This document shows positions 9,142 to 18,103 of a DNA stretch of 64,000 nt, in pieces (positions within the stretch are counted from its first letter, which is position 1; each line of letters begins with the position of its first letter). The notes under the pieces are model-generated. The model searched no databases. It worked only from the letters and a program-made list of their open reading frames with translations, and was not told where the DNA came from. This DNA comes from Paenibacillus sp. FSL H7-0331 (GTDB taxonomy: Bacteria; Bacillota; Bacilli; Paenibacillales; NBRC-103111): the NCBI RefSeq assembly GCF_001956045.1, contig NZ_MRTH01000040.1, positions 1 to 64,000 on the forward strand, read 5' to 3'. The position numbers and the translations under genes were made by a program.

Positions 9142-10011
9142 TCAACCCTTAATCGCACCCACCATAATGCCTTTGACAAAAAATCGCTGAATGAACGGAT
9201 ACAGCACGAGCATTGGAATCACCGCAATGACGATCGTCGCATAAACGATGGTCTGCTCGGTCATGACGTTGGCGCTGAAATCGATCGCCTCGTTCACGTT
9301 GTAGGACACCTCGACGATGAGCTTTTTGAGCAGCACCTGCAGCGGGACCAGGCTCTGGTCCTTCAGCAGCAGCATCGACCAGAAGTAGGCGTTCCAGCGG
9401 GCGACAAAGTAATACATCGTAATGGTAGCCAGTGCCGAGACGGACAGCGGCAAATAGATGCGGGTCAGAATGACCCAGTCGCTTGCGCCGTCCATCTTCG
9501 CGGATTCCTCCATGGAATCCGGCACATTTTCAAAAAACGTGCGCAATAAAATGACATTGAATGTGTCGACGGCAAAGCAGAGCAGGATGCCGAGACGCGA
9601 GTCCAGCAAATGCAAGTTTTGAAAATTTTGGTAAACGGGTATCATGCCCGCGCTGAACCACATCGTCGCCAGCACAAAAAACGTAATGACCTTCCTACCC
9701 TTCATCCGCCGCTTGGACAACGGATAAGCGCCAAGAATCGTCAGCACCATGCTGACCAGCGTGCCAAATACAGCGTAAAAAATCGTGTTGCCGTAGGCGG
9801 TCCAGATGTTCTCCATCCCGATCACCTTATAGAACGAGGCCAACTCGAAGCCCACGGGCAGCAGCGTCACCGCTCCGGTCGCCACCGCCATCGGCTCGGA
9901 GAACGCGGAAATGATGACGTAATATAGCGGATACAGGGTCACAAACACGAGCAGCAGCATAAGCAACGTATTGAACGCGCCGAATATTTTTTCGCCGGTT
10001 GTTCGACTCAC
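9142..10011 (-). CDS. Carbohydrate ABC transporter permease (YtcP/LplC, MalG type)
   Basis: A 289-residue inner-membrane protein with about six transmembrane segments. The ABC-permease EAA loop reads MEESAKMDGASDWVILTRIY, near residues 170-190. The GTG start has GGGAGGAACAAAAAG upstream. The end of the protein, FVKGIMVGAIKG, is the usual C-terminus of this subfamily. It pairs with the LplB-type permease encoded immediately upstream to form the membrane channel for oligosaccharide import. Confidence 0.9.
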   Translation of the reverse strand: MSRTTGEKIFGAFNTLLMLLLVFVTLYPLYYVIISAFSEPMAVATGAVTLLPVGFELASFYKVIGMENIWTAYGNTIFYAVFGTLVSMVLTILGAYPLSKRRMKGRKVITFFVLATMWFSAGMIPVYQNFQNLHLLDSRLGILLCFAVDTFNVILLRTFFENVPDSMEESAKMDGASDWVILTRIYLPLSVSALATITMYYFVARWNAYFWSMLLLKDQSLVPLQVLLKKLIVEVSYNVNEAIDFSANVMTEQTIVYATIVIAVIPMLVLYPFIQRFFVKGIMVGAIKG

Positions 10012-10038
10012 CTTTTTGTTCCTCCCGGTAGCGAAGCG

Positions 10039-11001
10039 TTACATAATGGATACGTCGCTTATTTTTTTGGACAGCCTGTTGGCGCTCAGGACGAGAACCA
10101 GCGAGACGAAACCGTTAAACAATCCGACGGCTGTCGACATCGAATAATCCGAATTTTGAATGCCTACCCGGTAGACGAAGGTGCCGATCACGTCGGCGGT
10201 TTCATAAGTAATCGGCTGGTACAGCAAAATAATCATCTCATAGCCGATCTGCATGAAATGTCCGATTTGCAGGAGCAGCATAATCCCGATCGTTGGCAGC
10301 AGCCCGGGCAGTGTCACATGCTTGATTTGCTTCCAGCGCCCAGCCCCGTCAATAGTCGCAGCTTCGTAAAGTGACGAATCGATGGACATCAGAGAGGAAA
10401 AATATATAATGGAAGCAAAACCGGCATTGGCCCAAATACCCTGAAGCACGTAAATCGGCTTAAAAAATTCCGGTTTTGTCAAGAAGTATGCGCTTTCAAA
10501 ACCAAGCTTTTGCAGTAAGATGTTCACAATCCCAATCGATGGCGACAAAAAGTTAACTACCAGTCCGGCAATGACGACCGTGGAAATAAAGTGTGGCATG
10601 TACGAGATCGTCTGTACTGCCGTACGGAACATTTTGCTGCGAACCTCATTGAACAAAATCGCCAGCACGATCGGAATCGGAAACCCAAAGGCCAAATTCA
10701 TCAGGCTGATCGTCAGCGTGTTGCGGATAATTCGCCAGAAATAAGGGCCGGTAAAAAACTCCTGGAATTTCTCGAACCCGACCCACGGGCTCCTCGCATA
10801 CCCGAGAAACGGCTTATAGTCCATAAAGGCCATACGCAAGCCGCCGAAGGGCAGGTAATAAAATATAATATAATAGATGACAAACGGAGCCAGCATCAGA
10901 TACAGCAGCCTGTCTCTGTGCAGGCACACCAGCCATTCCGCCGCACGGCTCTGCGGACCTGCTTGCGGAAGCGAACGGGATTTGGCGGCCAGCTTCAACA
11001 T
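10039..11001 (-). CDS. Carbohydrate ABC transporter permease (LplB/YteP, MalF type)
   Basis: A membrane permease of 320 residues from the ATG at 11001, with the EAA loop LYEAATIDGAGRWKQIKHVT and about six hydrophobic segments. Two in-frame ATGs have excellent SD sequences: 11001 (AAAGGAGG) and 11091 (AGGAGG), the latter adding 30 residues. I prefer 11001 because the family usually starts shortly before the RDRLLYLMLAP segment. It is the first gene of the island's transport operon, transcribed away from the AraC-type regulator. Confidence 0.88.
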   Translation of the reverse strand: MLKLAAKSRSLPQAGPQSRAAEWLVCLHRDRLLYLMLAPFVIYYIIFYYLPFGGLRMAFMDYKPFLGYARSPWVGFEKFQEFFTGPYFWRIIRNTLTISLMNLAFGFPIPIVLAILFNEVRSKMFRTAVQTISYMPHFISTVVIAGLVVNFLSPSIGIVNILLQKLGFESAYFLTKPEFFKPIYVLQGIWANAGFASIIYFSSLMSIDSSLYEAATIDGAGRWKQIKHVTLPGLLPTIGIMLLLQIGHFMQIGYEMIILLYQPITYETADVIGTFVYRVGIQNSDYSMSTAVGLFNGFVSLVLVLSANRLSKKISDVSIM

Positions 11002-11165
11002 TGTTCCTCCTTTCGAGCCTGAAGCGCGTGCTGTCGTATCGGCAGGGCAGTTGGAGTAGAATCGGGCTCCCAATGGAAGCAACGGGGACATTTGATCCTC
11101 CTATTATCGCGCCATGCTTCTCCATGCCTATCCCGGAAGTCACGCTTCTTCTCGCTTGTTATGTC

Positions 11166-11179
11166 GTTCACCGGTGAAC
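11166..11179. promoter_or_regulatory. Perfect palindrome in the divergent promoter region
   Basis: GTTCACCGGTGAAC is a perfect 14-bp palindrome, followed 4 bases later by another TTGAAC-like half site. It lies between the permease operon and the regulator gene, so it is a candidate binding site for the adjacent AraC-type regulator or another repressor. Confidence 0.4.
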
Positions 11180-11374
11180 TTCACACTTGAACTGTAGCAC
11201 TTGGGTTGCGGACTGAAAACCCTTTCTTTGTTGGATAGGCCGAAAAACTTCCGATCGGCGGCCGAATTTGTTACAATTTTGGAAATTGGAACATTTTAAG
11301 GTGATGGGAGTTCATTTTTTGGATGTTTAGATGTAGTATTTAGAAGCATAGAGATATAAGCGCTAAGCTGCCAT

Positions 11375-11388
11375 TGTAAACGCTTACC
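11375..11388. promoter_or_regulatory. cre-like site (CcpA)
   Basis: TGTAAACGCTTACC agrees with the catabolite-responsive element pattern TGNAANCGNWNNCA except for the final base. It lies 67 bases before the AraC-type regulator start, which would put the locus under glucose repression. The rest of the 452-base gap (11002-11454) shows no gene. Confidence 0.45.
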
Positions 11389-11454
11389 TGTCGGTAGGCA
11401 AAGCCGAAGCGGAAGGAAAGGTTTTTTGCCGAAGGCGATGAAGGGGGGACCGGT

Positions 11455-13650
11455 ATGCGCTATTACCGGAAAATGTTTTTCGCTTTTGCCAGTGTCGCGC
11501 TGGTCTTTACGTTATTGCTGGAGGCAATTTTCGTCAGCCTGTACTGGATTCCGTCGAGGAAGCAGTTCTCCGTGAATTTGGAACAGACGGCCCGACAGGC
11601 AAGCGAATATACCGATTTGCGCCTGCGCTCGCTTCAGGAGACCGGGGTCATGATGAATTTGTCGGACTACACGAGAGCGTATTTGATAGGCAGCTTAAAC
11701 GGCTATGAACGGTTGCGGTTTGCCCGGTTTGTCAGTCTTCTCTCAGGCACCGTCCCCACGCTGAAGCAGGGAACAGCCGTTACTCGTTACGACGACGATT
11801 ATGTCATCATGAACAATAGCACCGGAAATCTGGACTTCTTCCGCGCCAGCTTCCATATTCCCGAAGAGCTCCTGACCCGCACTATCGAGCAATTCAATGA
11901 AAATAAAAGCGACACGCTCCAAATTTTGAATGTCCAGGACGACGGGGGAGAACGCCTGTATGTGCTCGCCTTCTGCCAATGGGTAGGGCTTCCGCAGCCG
12001 CTGTACATATTCAACTCTTACACAACGCAGCAGCTGTTTCATATGAATGCCCTCTCAGATGGCACATTGGCCGTTTATTACAATAACCGTCTCGCTGCCG
12101 CCGCAGGCAAGCTGAATGTAGAGCAGTTGACGACGCGGCTGCAAAACGGCACCAACTACGCGGGATTGGACATTCGCCACGCCTCGTCCTCGGTTTCGGG
12201 CTTCCGCTACGTTTATTTGGCCGAGCCTCAGCGTATTTTCACTCCCGCGCTGCTCTGGATGTTCGGCGTAGGTCTGGCCGCGCTGGCCGCCAGTCTCGGC
12301 ATCATGGGACTGATTACCGCAAGGATGTATCAGCCGATTCGCGGGGTGCTGATGACAACCGGCCAATTTACCGCCGGAGACGAAATGGCGCATATCCGCG
12401 ACACAATCGTCAATCTGCATACGGATGTCGAGGAAATGGCCCAAGCACTGGCGCAGCACAAAGCCGCCCAGGAAAGCAGCGTCCTTCACGATCTGCTGAC
12501 CGGCGTTATTCCCCCCGAACAGGCTGGGGAGGCGCTGGGGCCATTTCCCGAGCTTCCGGCGGAAGGACTTCTGGTGCTCGTCCTGCTGCGGTACGCACCC
12601 ACCGCTCCGTTTGCCGGAGGCTTCCATCACGGCGTCACCGGTGAGGCCAGACAGCGGCTGGCCAATGCCTTGCAGCAGCATTTTGCGGCCTGCTCCTTTT
12701 TCCGTGTGGTGGAGATGAGCTTTGAAACCCAGGTTTTGCTGCTGCAAGCGGATTGGACGGAGAGCATGACCGAGGGGCTGAAAAATACGATCATCAGCGT
12801 CGAGCCGGAATACGGCCTGGATATTAGCGCCTTCATCCCTCCCCCGTGCGAAGGGCTAAAAAATTTGCCCGCCGCTTACCGCAAAAGCATGAAAATGGTG
12901 GAAGCCCGGGAATACGCCGGGTCCAACAGCAAGGTGGTCCATTGGGAGGAAGCTCGGACGCCGATGAAAAGCACCGTATATTTTCCGTTACAGGTCGAGC
13001 AAAACCTGATTAATTCCGTCATCCACGGTAAAACCGGCGCCTGGCAGTCGGCTGTCAATGAAATTATCGAGACGAACCGGGTCGAACGGAATGCCGCCGT
13101 CTCCTCGGTAGCCCTCATGTTCGAAGGAACGCTGAACCGGTTGCTCGACGGCTCGGGCGCGGCCGGACTGGAGCTGACGCATGAGCAGCTTCCCGCGGTC
13201 GAGCTCTCGTTCCGCTCCTGCCGCACCTATGAGGAGTTGAAGCAGCAGGCTCAGCATCTCTTCGACGTGCTTGCCTCCCGGTTCGCCTCGGAGCAGGAAA
13301 AGTCGAACAGCGGTCTCGCTGATAAGATGCTCGCTTACGTGCACGAGCATTACATGCACGAAATTACGCTGTTCGATCTGGCGGATTACTTGAACCTGTC
13401 GCGCAACTACGTCTCGACGCTGTTCAAAAGTGCCACCGGCTGCAACTTCAAGGATTATATCAGCGAATACCGCTACGGCAAGGCGCGTCAGATGATTCGG
13501 GAAAATCCGGATATGCGGATTAAGGAGGTAGCCGAATTGGTAGGATGCAACACAGATGCCCTGTCCCGCCTGTTCATGCGCTACAGCGGCATATTGCCGA
13601 AGGAGTACCGCGAACAGGCAAGCCAGGGGCTTGTCGAGTCCGGGGAGTGA
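11455..13650 (+). CDS. Membrane-bound AraC-family sensor-regulator
   Basis: A 731-residue regulator. A transmembrane segment (about 8-29) and a second one (about 268-292) bracket an extracellular sensor region. A linker follows, and the AraC/XylS DNA-binding domain lies at about 630-725. Both helix-turn-helix motifs are visible: ITLFDLADYLNLSRNYVSTL and MRIKEVAELVGCNTDALSRL. This architecture is common in Paenibacillus next to LplB/YtcP/LipO transporters, where it senses a sugar outside the cell and activates the neighbouring operon. The ATG has AAGGGGGG upstream. It is divergent from the transport-lyase operon, which is its probable target. Confidence 0.88.
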   Translation: MRYYRKMFFAFASVALVFTLLLEAIFVSLYWIPSRKQFSVNLEQTARQASEYTDLRLRSLQETGVMMNLSDYTRAYLIGSLNGYERLRFARFVSLLSGTVPTLKQGTAVTRYDDDYVIMNNSTGNLDFFRASFHIPEELLTRTIEQFNENKSDTLQILNVQDDGGERLYVLAFCQWVGLPQPLYIFNSYTTQQLFHMNALSDGTLAVYYNNRLAAAAGKLNVEQLTTRLQNGTNYAGLDIRHASSSVSGFRYVYLAEPQRIFTPALLWMFGVGLAALAASLGIMGLITARMYQPIRGVLMTTGQFTAGDEMAHIRDTIVNLHTDVEEMAQALAQHKAAQESSVLHDLLTGVIPPEQAGEALGPFPELPAEGLLVLVLLRYAPTAPFAGGFHHGVTGEARQRLANALQQHFAACSFFRVVEMSFETQVLLLQADWTESMTEGLKNTIISVEPEYGLDISAFIPPPCEGLKNLPAAYRKSMKMVEAREYAGSNSKVVHWEEARTPMKSTVYFPLQVEQNLINSVIHGKTGAWQSAVNEIIETNRVERNAAVSSVALMFEGTLNRLLDGSGAAGLELTHEQLPAVELSFRSCRTYEELKQQAQHLFDVLASRFASEQEKSNSGLADKMLAYVHEHYMHEITLFDLADYLNLSRNYVSTLFKSATGCNFKDYISEYRYGKARQMIRENPDMRIKEVAELVGCNTDALSRLFMRYSGILPKEYREQASQGLVESGE

Positions 13651-13835
13651 GGCGAAGTACGGGCGCAGATAGCGCAGCCGACCCAGAATGTGCTGCAGCT
13701 CGGGCTATCACAGCCCATGGCTTAAAGCCGCTCAGTGGACTGCTGGAAAGAACCCCGTTTTGGTACTCGGATAAATTCGGGTTGAAACTACAGTGAGAGA
13801 CTAAGAATAACCAGCAGTGAATGCCATCTAGAAAC
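13651..13835. other. Intergenic region, right edge of the GC-rich block
   Basis: No gene is supported here. Base composition falls from GC-rich to AT-richer at about 13.72 kb. A small frame at 13545-13796 overlaps the regulator in another frame and lacks family features. Confidence 0.4.
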
Positions 13836-13869
13836 AGCCGTTCTGTTAGCTATTGCTAACAAACGGCTT
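13836..13869. terminator. Bidirectional hairpin terminator between convergent operons
   Basis: AGCCGTT plus TGTTAGC pairs with GCTAACA plus AACGGCT around a TATT loop, with a T-rich flank (TTATTT) on the plus side. It sits between the AraC regulator (plus) and the end of the nine-gene operon (minus). Confidence 0.7.
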
Positions 13870-13986
13870 ATTTGTCCTGAGTTGTTATGAAAAAATGTCT
13901 TTTCTACTATTATACCATTCATAAAGTCAAGATAAGTATGTGATGAAGCTGACGAATCAGGTTTCCTCAAGCCGTCTCACCTTGCT

Positions 13987-14745
13987 TTATACTAAATCAA
14001 TCGTCGGCAATTCATTTACAGACTTTACTGGCGGATCTATAGCTTGCCCATTGTCACGAACCAATGTGTAATATTCATAATTACCGATAACTGTAAAGTC
14101 AGACTCCATAACACCGGGATAAGCACGATTTACCGAATACACCTGACTTTTGTGAGCTTGTAGCGCCTGACCCTTGTGGATGCGATAGTCGCTAATATCG
14201 ACTTTACTCGTTATGAGGCACTTGTTTGACGGTCCCGAGTCCTGACAATGATCATAATAGTGCGGTATTGATGTATACAAAAGTCTCGGAAGCTTGGAAG
14301 CAGGATACTGCTGTTCTGCTAAAATGACGGCTTTCTCCGTTGCCAGTGAAATCGTAATGTGATCTGCATGTCCAGTGACACCATCCGGCGGGAACGTCAC
14401 GATGACGTCGGGTTCCAGCTCTATGATCGTTGTGCGGATTCGATCAACCAGCTGATCCATATCCTGTTCGATTAAACTTCCATCGGGATAACGATATAAA
14501 ATTAATTGGGTAACTCCCAGAATCGAACAAGCCTTTTGCAATTCTTCTTCGCGGTGTAGGGCCAACTGCTCTCGAGTGGCAAATTGGAACTCCCCTGATT
14601 TGCCCTTACATCCCGATGTGGCGCATAGCAAGGTAACCTCATGTCCAAGGTGATGAACCTTGGCTATGGTACCTCCAGCCGCAAAAGATTCATCATCTGG
14701 ATGAGGAAATATAAACAGCAATTTTTGTTGCGAATGGTTCTTCAA
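13987..14745 (-). CDS. PIG-L/LmbE-family deacetylase, cytosolic
   Basis: A 252-residue zinc-dependent deacetylase homologous to N-acetylglucosaminyl deacetylases such as BshB and MshB. The zinc-binding and catalytic motif is FPHPDDES near the N-terminus, and the second zinc motif is GHADHITIS (about 127-135). No signal peptide is present, so it acts inside the cell. The TTG at 14745 is preferred over the TTG at 14754 because AAGGAG lies 9 bases before it. It is the last gene of the operon, 17 bases after the kinase gene. Its likely job is removing an acyl group from an amino-sugar intermediate; bacillithiol synthesis is the alternative but the context is catabolic. Confidence 0.85.
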   Translation of the reverse strand: MKNHSQQKLLFIFPHPDDESFAAGGTIAKVHHLGHEVTLLCATSGCKGKSGEFQFATREQLALHREEELQKACSILGVTQLILYRYPDGSLIEQDMDQLVDRIRTTIIELEPDVIVTFPPDGVTGHADHITISLATEKAVILAEQQYPASKLPRLLYTSIPHYYDHCQDSGPSNKCLITSKVDISDYRIHKGQALQAHKSQVYSVNRAYPGVMESDFTVIGNYEYYTLVRDNGQAIDPPVKSVNELPTIDLV

Positions 14746-14762
14746 TTCCTTCAACTCCTTGC

Positions 14763-15758
14763 CTATGTTTCTGATTGATGGAATGTGGACTTCAGATAAG
14801 ATAATCCCATCGCCATAACACCGTAAATAGGGTCTTTCTTTGCCGTATCCAGCTGAGCCAACGGAGCAAATTCTTTAAGCTTGTGGATTAAAATATCACC
14901 AACGAGGTTTTCGTTTTGCAAGACGCCACCCTGTAAGATCATCGTAAACGGTTTATCCATTAATTGCAATTGCTTAATGACTGCACGGACTCCGAGAAAT
15001 AATTCATGACCGGCATCAGTCAAAATATTCACAGCTTCCTGATCACCCGCGGACGAGGCCAGGCTTACCAAACGGGACAGTTCTCCTAATTTTTCTACTG
15101 AATAATCCGAGCTGTACACCCAGTTAAATAAGTCCTCTGCATCGCTCATGCCCAAATGAGGGAAAATCCATTCTCCGAGTCTTGTCGCCTCCCCTCTTCC
15201 GTCATGAGCTTTAAGAATAGCTTTGACCGCTTGTTTACCTATCCAATAGCCGCTGCCTTCATCTCCCACCCGATGACCCCATCCGCCGGCTCTCGAGGTT
15301 TCACCGCGTTCATTGATACCGAACACAATCGATCCAGTACCAGCGATGACAAGTATTCCCGGTTGTCCCGCTGTCGCCCCTAACAATGCCGCAAATCCAT
15401 CATTTTCTACGACTAAATGCTTAACCTGAATATGCAGGTGCTTCAGAACTTCTTGCACCATGCCCATAATAATTTGCCTGTCATAGGCCGTATCCAGCCC
15501 TGCCAATCCAAACACTGCACATTCGATTTCGATTTCCGAATCATTCACGGAAGCTCCAGCGCCTTTTCTTAAATCCACTATTGCTTCCTGTATGCCGCTG
15601 ATTAATTCCAGCACGACAGCGTCCCTGCCAATCCCTTGATAATTACAAGAACCTGCCTTTCCCTGTCCCAACGTATTGCCCATTGCATCCATGAATACGA
15701 CAAGACACTTCGTTCCTCCCCCATCAATGGCAAGTAGAGGAATTATCAATTTCCCCAT
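14763..15758 (-). CDS. BadF/BadG/BcrA/BcrD-family kinase, probable N-acetylglucosamine kinase
   Basis: A 331-residue ASKHA-fold ATPase with phosphate-1 loop AIDGGGTKC (residues 9-17), ADP-site VIAGTGSIVFG (about 133-143) and a glycine-rich C-terminal LQGGVLQN. The length and motifs fit GlcNAc/MurNAc kinases of this family, which phosphorylate amino sugars at C6 or C1. Its ATG overlaps the TGA of the upstream lyase gene as ATGA, so the two are probably translationally coupled. GGAG lies 9 bases upstream. In this operon it would phosphorylate the liberated amino sugar. Confidence 0.8.
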   Translation of the reverse strand: MGKLIIPLLAIDGGGTKCLVVFMDAMGNTLGQGKAGSCNYQGIGRDAVVLELISGIQEAIVDLRKGAGASVNDSEIEIECAVFGLAGLDTAYDRQIIMGMVQEVLKHLHIQVKHLVVENDGFAALLGATAGQPGILVIAGTGSIVFGINERGETSRAGGWGHRVGDEGSGYWIGKQAVKAILKAHDGRGEATRLGEWIFPHLGMSDAEDLFNWVYSSDYSVEKLGELSRLVSLASSAGDQEAVNILTDAGHELFLGVRAVIKQLQLMDKPFTMILQGGVLQNENLVGDILIHKLKEFAPLAQLDTAKKDPIYGVMAMGLSYLKSTFHQSET

Positions 15759-17266
15759 CAGGCTTCACTCCACCCATGAATCACTTGGTCCAGATGTTGA
15801 AGGGCACGCTCATTGTTCCCCCGGGTTTCTTGCAGCCATTGAAGATGAGACGATTGCTGGGTTTTCCGCTCTTCGATCATTCGCTTCATTTCCTTTGGAC
15901 TTGGGCCACCCGGTAAAGAACGGATTTCCACAAAATGGATAGGGTCCAATGCCTTGCGTAACGTATCCACTTGTAATGACACATCGCGCCCGATCACCTG
16001 CTGAGCGATTTCGTTAACCAAAGGCAATGTAATCTCATTAGCTGCCAGCCCGTCAGATAGTGCCTTTTTCACAACGCCACTGACAATATGATGAGCTTTT
16101 CTAAAAGATAAACCATCCGTTCTGACCAAGGTGTCAGCCAGTTCTGTGACAGTTGCAAAGCTTTTTTGTGTACGCTTGAGAAGTACCTCTTTGTTTACTT
16201 CCATCGTTCCGATCACAGCCGCCAATAAACGATACATTTTATCCATAATATCCATACTTTTCCATGCATAAGGCTGCATATCGTCTTCTGTATCTACAAT
16301 ATCACCGAATGGTGTATTATGAATCATCGTCAAGACCGTGTTCGTATTTCCCACGCAGCTGGATAATAAAGCACGCATATGTTCCAATGAAACCGGGTTC
16401 CGCTTTTGCGGCATGATCGAGCTGATTTGGACATAAGGAGCCGCTACCTTTAACACAGCAAACTCTTGGGTACACCATAATAAAAGATCCTGTACGACCC
16501 GCCCCAAATTGATCGCCGCCAGTTGAATGGTCGTTGCAACTTCACCTAAATAATCAGCTCCGCTAATCGCATCATACGAGTTTTCGATAAGCTCATCAAA
16601 GGCCAATAATTCCATCATCTTGTCCCGGCTAACAGCAAAACCGGATGTGGTCAATGCTGCTGCTCCCATGCTGCTCCGATTACAATTGGCATAGGCCGCC
16701 ATCATACGGCGAATGTCTCGGTTCAATGAATCGACTACCGCCATGATGTAATGAGCGAGTGTCGTAGGCTGCGCTTGCTGCGTATGGGTATAACCAATCA
16801 TGATCGTTTCCACATGATCCTGAGCAAACAAAAGCAGATGTTCCTTTAAATGAAGGGCAGAGGAAAGAGTGATCAGTAATTTCTCTCTCAGGACCATCCG
16901 GTAAATGGAGATGCCCATATCATTGCGACTTTTGGCAAGATGCAGATTGCCAGCAACATCACCTGCTAGCTGCAGCAGTTGATCCTCCACTTGGAAGAAT
17001 AGATCCTCGAATTCGCCCGTATAGCTGGAGGTCCGCAGAGCCTCCAAATCAACCTTTTGGATAGCTTTGGCTATTTGCTGCGAGTCGTCTTCAGTGATCA
17101 ATCCTTGCTCCTGGAGCATAATTAAATGTGCTTTATTGATTGCCATCATGGGGCCTAATAAATGCTCCTTGGCCTCGTTAAATGCTGGCTCCAATACGAC
17201 TTCTGTATACGTCTTCCCAGGAAAGGAGGTTCCTTCCGTATTCATTAATTTTTCACGATATCCCAT
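15758..17266 (-). CDS. Argininosuccinate-lyase-like C-N/C-O lyase (fumarase superfamily)
   Basis: A 502-residue cytosolic enzyme. Superfamily landmarks are LAKSRNDMGISIYRM (about 116), GYTHTQQAQPTTLAHY (about 160, catalytic His) and the signature SSIMPQKRNPVSLEH (about 283) with the mobile-loop serine. Superfamily members eliminate fumarate from succinyl-type adducts such as argininosuccinate. The signature is a hybrid: SSIMPQK as in ArgH but KRNP as in PurB, and the protein is about 40 residues longer than a typical ArgH. No other arginine genes are nearby. It is wedged between creatininase and amino-sugar kinase genes, so a catabolic lyase for a fumarate-yielding conjugate is more likely than arginine synthesis. 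ATG at 17266 has AGAGG 9 bases upstream and overlaps the end of the preceding gene. Confidence 0.75.
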   Translation of the reverse strand: MGYREKLMNTEGTSFPGKTYTEVVLEPAFNEAKEHLLGPMMAINKAHLIMLQEQGLITEDDSQQIAKAIQKVDLEALRTSSYTGEFEDLFFQVEDQLLQLAGDVAGNLHLAKSRNDMGISIYRMVLREKLLITLSSALHLKEHLLLFAQDHVETIMIGYTHTQQAQPTTLAHYIMAVVDSLNRDIRRMMAAYANCNRSSMGAAALTTSGFAVSRDKMMELLAFDELIENSYDAISGADYLGEVATTIQLAAINLGRVVQDLLLWCTQEFAVLKVAAPYVQISSIMPQKRNPVSLEHMRALLSSCVGNTNTVLTMIHNTPFGDIVDTEDDMQPYAWKSMDIMDKMYRLLAAVIGTMEVNKEVLLKRTQKSFATVTELADTLVRTDGLSFRKAHHIVSGVVKKALSDGLAANEITLPLVNEIAQQVIGRDVSLQVDTLRKALDPIHFVEIRSLPGGPSPKEMKRMIEERKTQQSSHLQWLQETRGNNERALQHLDQVIHGWSEA

Positions 17267-18032
17267 GCTGATCTTCCTCTCCGTTTGTTCCATTTCTCAT
17301 TTCCAACCATTTTTTGATAAGCTTATTCATATTTTGGGCTGCTTCATCCACAATGAATTGGCCAGCCTCCAGGGATGTTTGCTGAATTCTCCCTGTATAG
17401 CCATCCCAGCCTTGTGGCGTTCCTTCCACTAATACATAAGGTAAGGAGGATAAAGGAGGGCATGAATCTAATTCCAAATCCGATTCCTGTACGGAAACCA
17501 ATTCAGGACAAAAGGCTTTGACGGCAGACATTTCGTAGGGACCACCATGCCCCCTCCCCGCGGTTCCTTGAAAAATACCCATTTGCTCCGTAAATTGAAT
17601 AGTTGCCATCTGCCACCAGTTGATTAAGAGAAAGCTTGCATCTCTATATTTACCTGTAACTGACTCTGCAACCGTTCGGGAAGGTCCCATATTGGCATCA
17701 TGAGCATTTAACAAAACGATATTGCGTATGCCCAACTGACAAATTCCTTCTACGATGTCTGATAAATAGTCTATGAAGACAGATGGACGAACAGATACCG
17801 TACCTGAATAGTGTTGGGTTTTCCCGGGACAAGAAGTGAAGGGGATCGTCGGATAGATTAAAGGCCCCAGCGCAGGATCAATCCGCTCCCCAAAACCCTT
17901 TGCCAAAATAATATCGGTTCCGAGTGGGGAGTGCGGACCATGATATTCCACAGATCCTAAAGGAACCACCGCAAATTGTACCCCTTCCATTACCCGACTG
18001 ATCTCTCGCCCGTGAACGTTTATTACATTCAT
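17253..18032 (-). CDS. Creatininase-family amidohydrolase
   Basis: A 259-residue protein of the creatininase/MftE fold. Metal ligands of the family are visible: E and H in PLGSVEYHGPHSPLGTDI (about residues 25-42), D/H in LLNAHDANMG and E in HGGPYEMSAV. Relatives hydrolyse amide or cyclic amide bonds, or act as peptidases in cofactor maturation. ATG at 18032 follows AAGGGG; an upstream ATG at 18053 lacks an SD. Its 3' end overlaps the lyase gene start by 14 bases. In context it may open an amide in the imported compound. The substrate is not known. Confidence 0.8.
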   Translation of the reverse strand: MNVINVHGREISRVMEGVQFAVVPLGSVEYHGPHSPLGTDIILAKGFGERIDPALGPLIYPTIPFTSCPGKTQHYSGTVSVRPSVFIDYLSDIVEGICQLGIRNIVLLNAHDANMGPSRTVAESVTGKYRDASFLLINWWQMATIQFTEQMGIFQGTAGRGHGGPYEMSAVKAFCPELVSVQESDLELDSCPPLSSLPYVLVEGTPQGWDGYTGRIQQTSLEAGQFIVDEAAQNMNKLIKKWLEMRNGTNGEEDQHGIS

Positions 18033-18103
18033 ATTCCCCTTAAACCTCCGCATCTTGGTACATTTGGAGGGACCTGCAGCAGGCCCTCCAAATGAAAACT
18101 TGA

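Larger units (their letters stand above)
1600..13720. other. GC-rich block, probable acquired catabolic island
   Basis: From roughly 1.6 kb to 13.7 kb base composition is clearly more GC-rich, with G/C-ending codons and many long open shadow frames on the opposite strand. DNA on both sides is AT-richer. The block contains exactly one polysaccharide-utilisation locus with its own regulator. No integrase, insertion sequence or clear flanking direct repeat was seen, so mobility is inferred from composition only. Boundaries are estimates by eye. Confidence 0.55.

Noticed and set aside
13545..13796. 83-residue plus-strand frame past the AraC regulator
   Set aside because: Mostly overlaps the regulator's DNA-binding domain in another frame and has no SD or recognisable motif.
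14763..15758. Benzoyl-CoA reductase subunit (BadF/BcrA) identity
   Set aside because: The fold is shared, but the length, DGGGTK start and amino-sugar neighbours fit the GlcNAc-kinase branch; no iron-sulfur cysteines or reductase subunits are present.
15758..17266. Arginine biosynthesis gene argH
   Set aside because: No argG or other arginine gene nearby, unusual signature residues and catabolic operon context.
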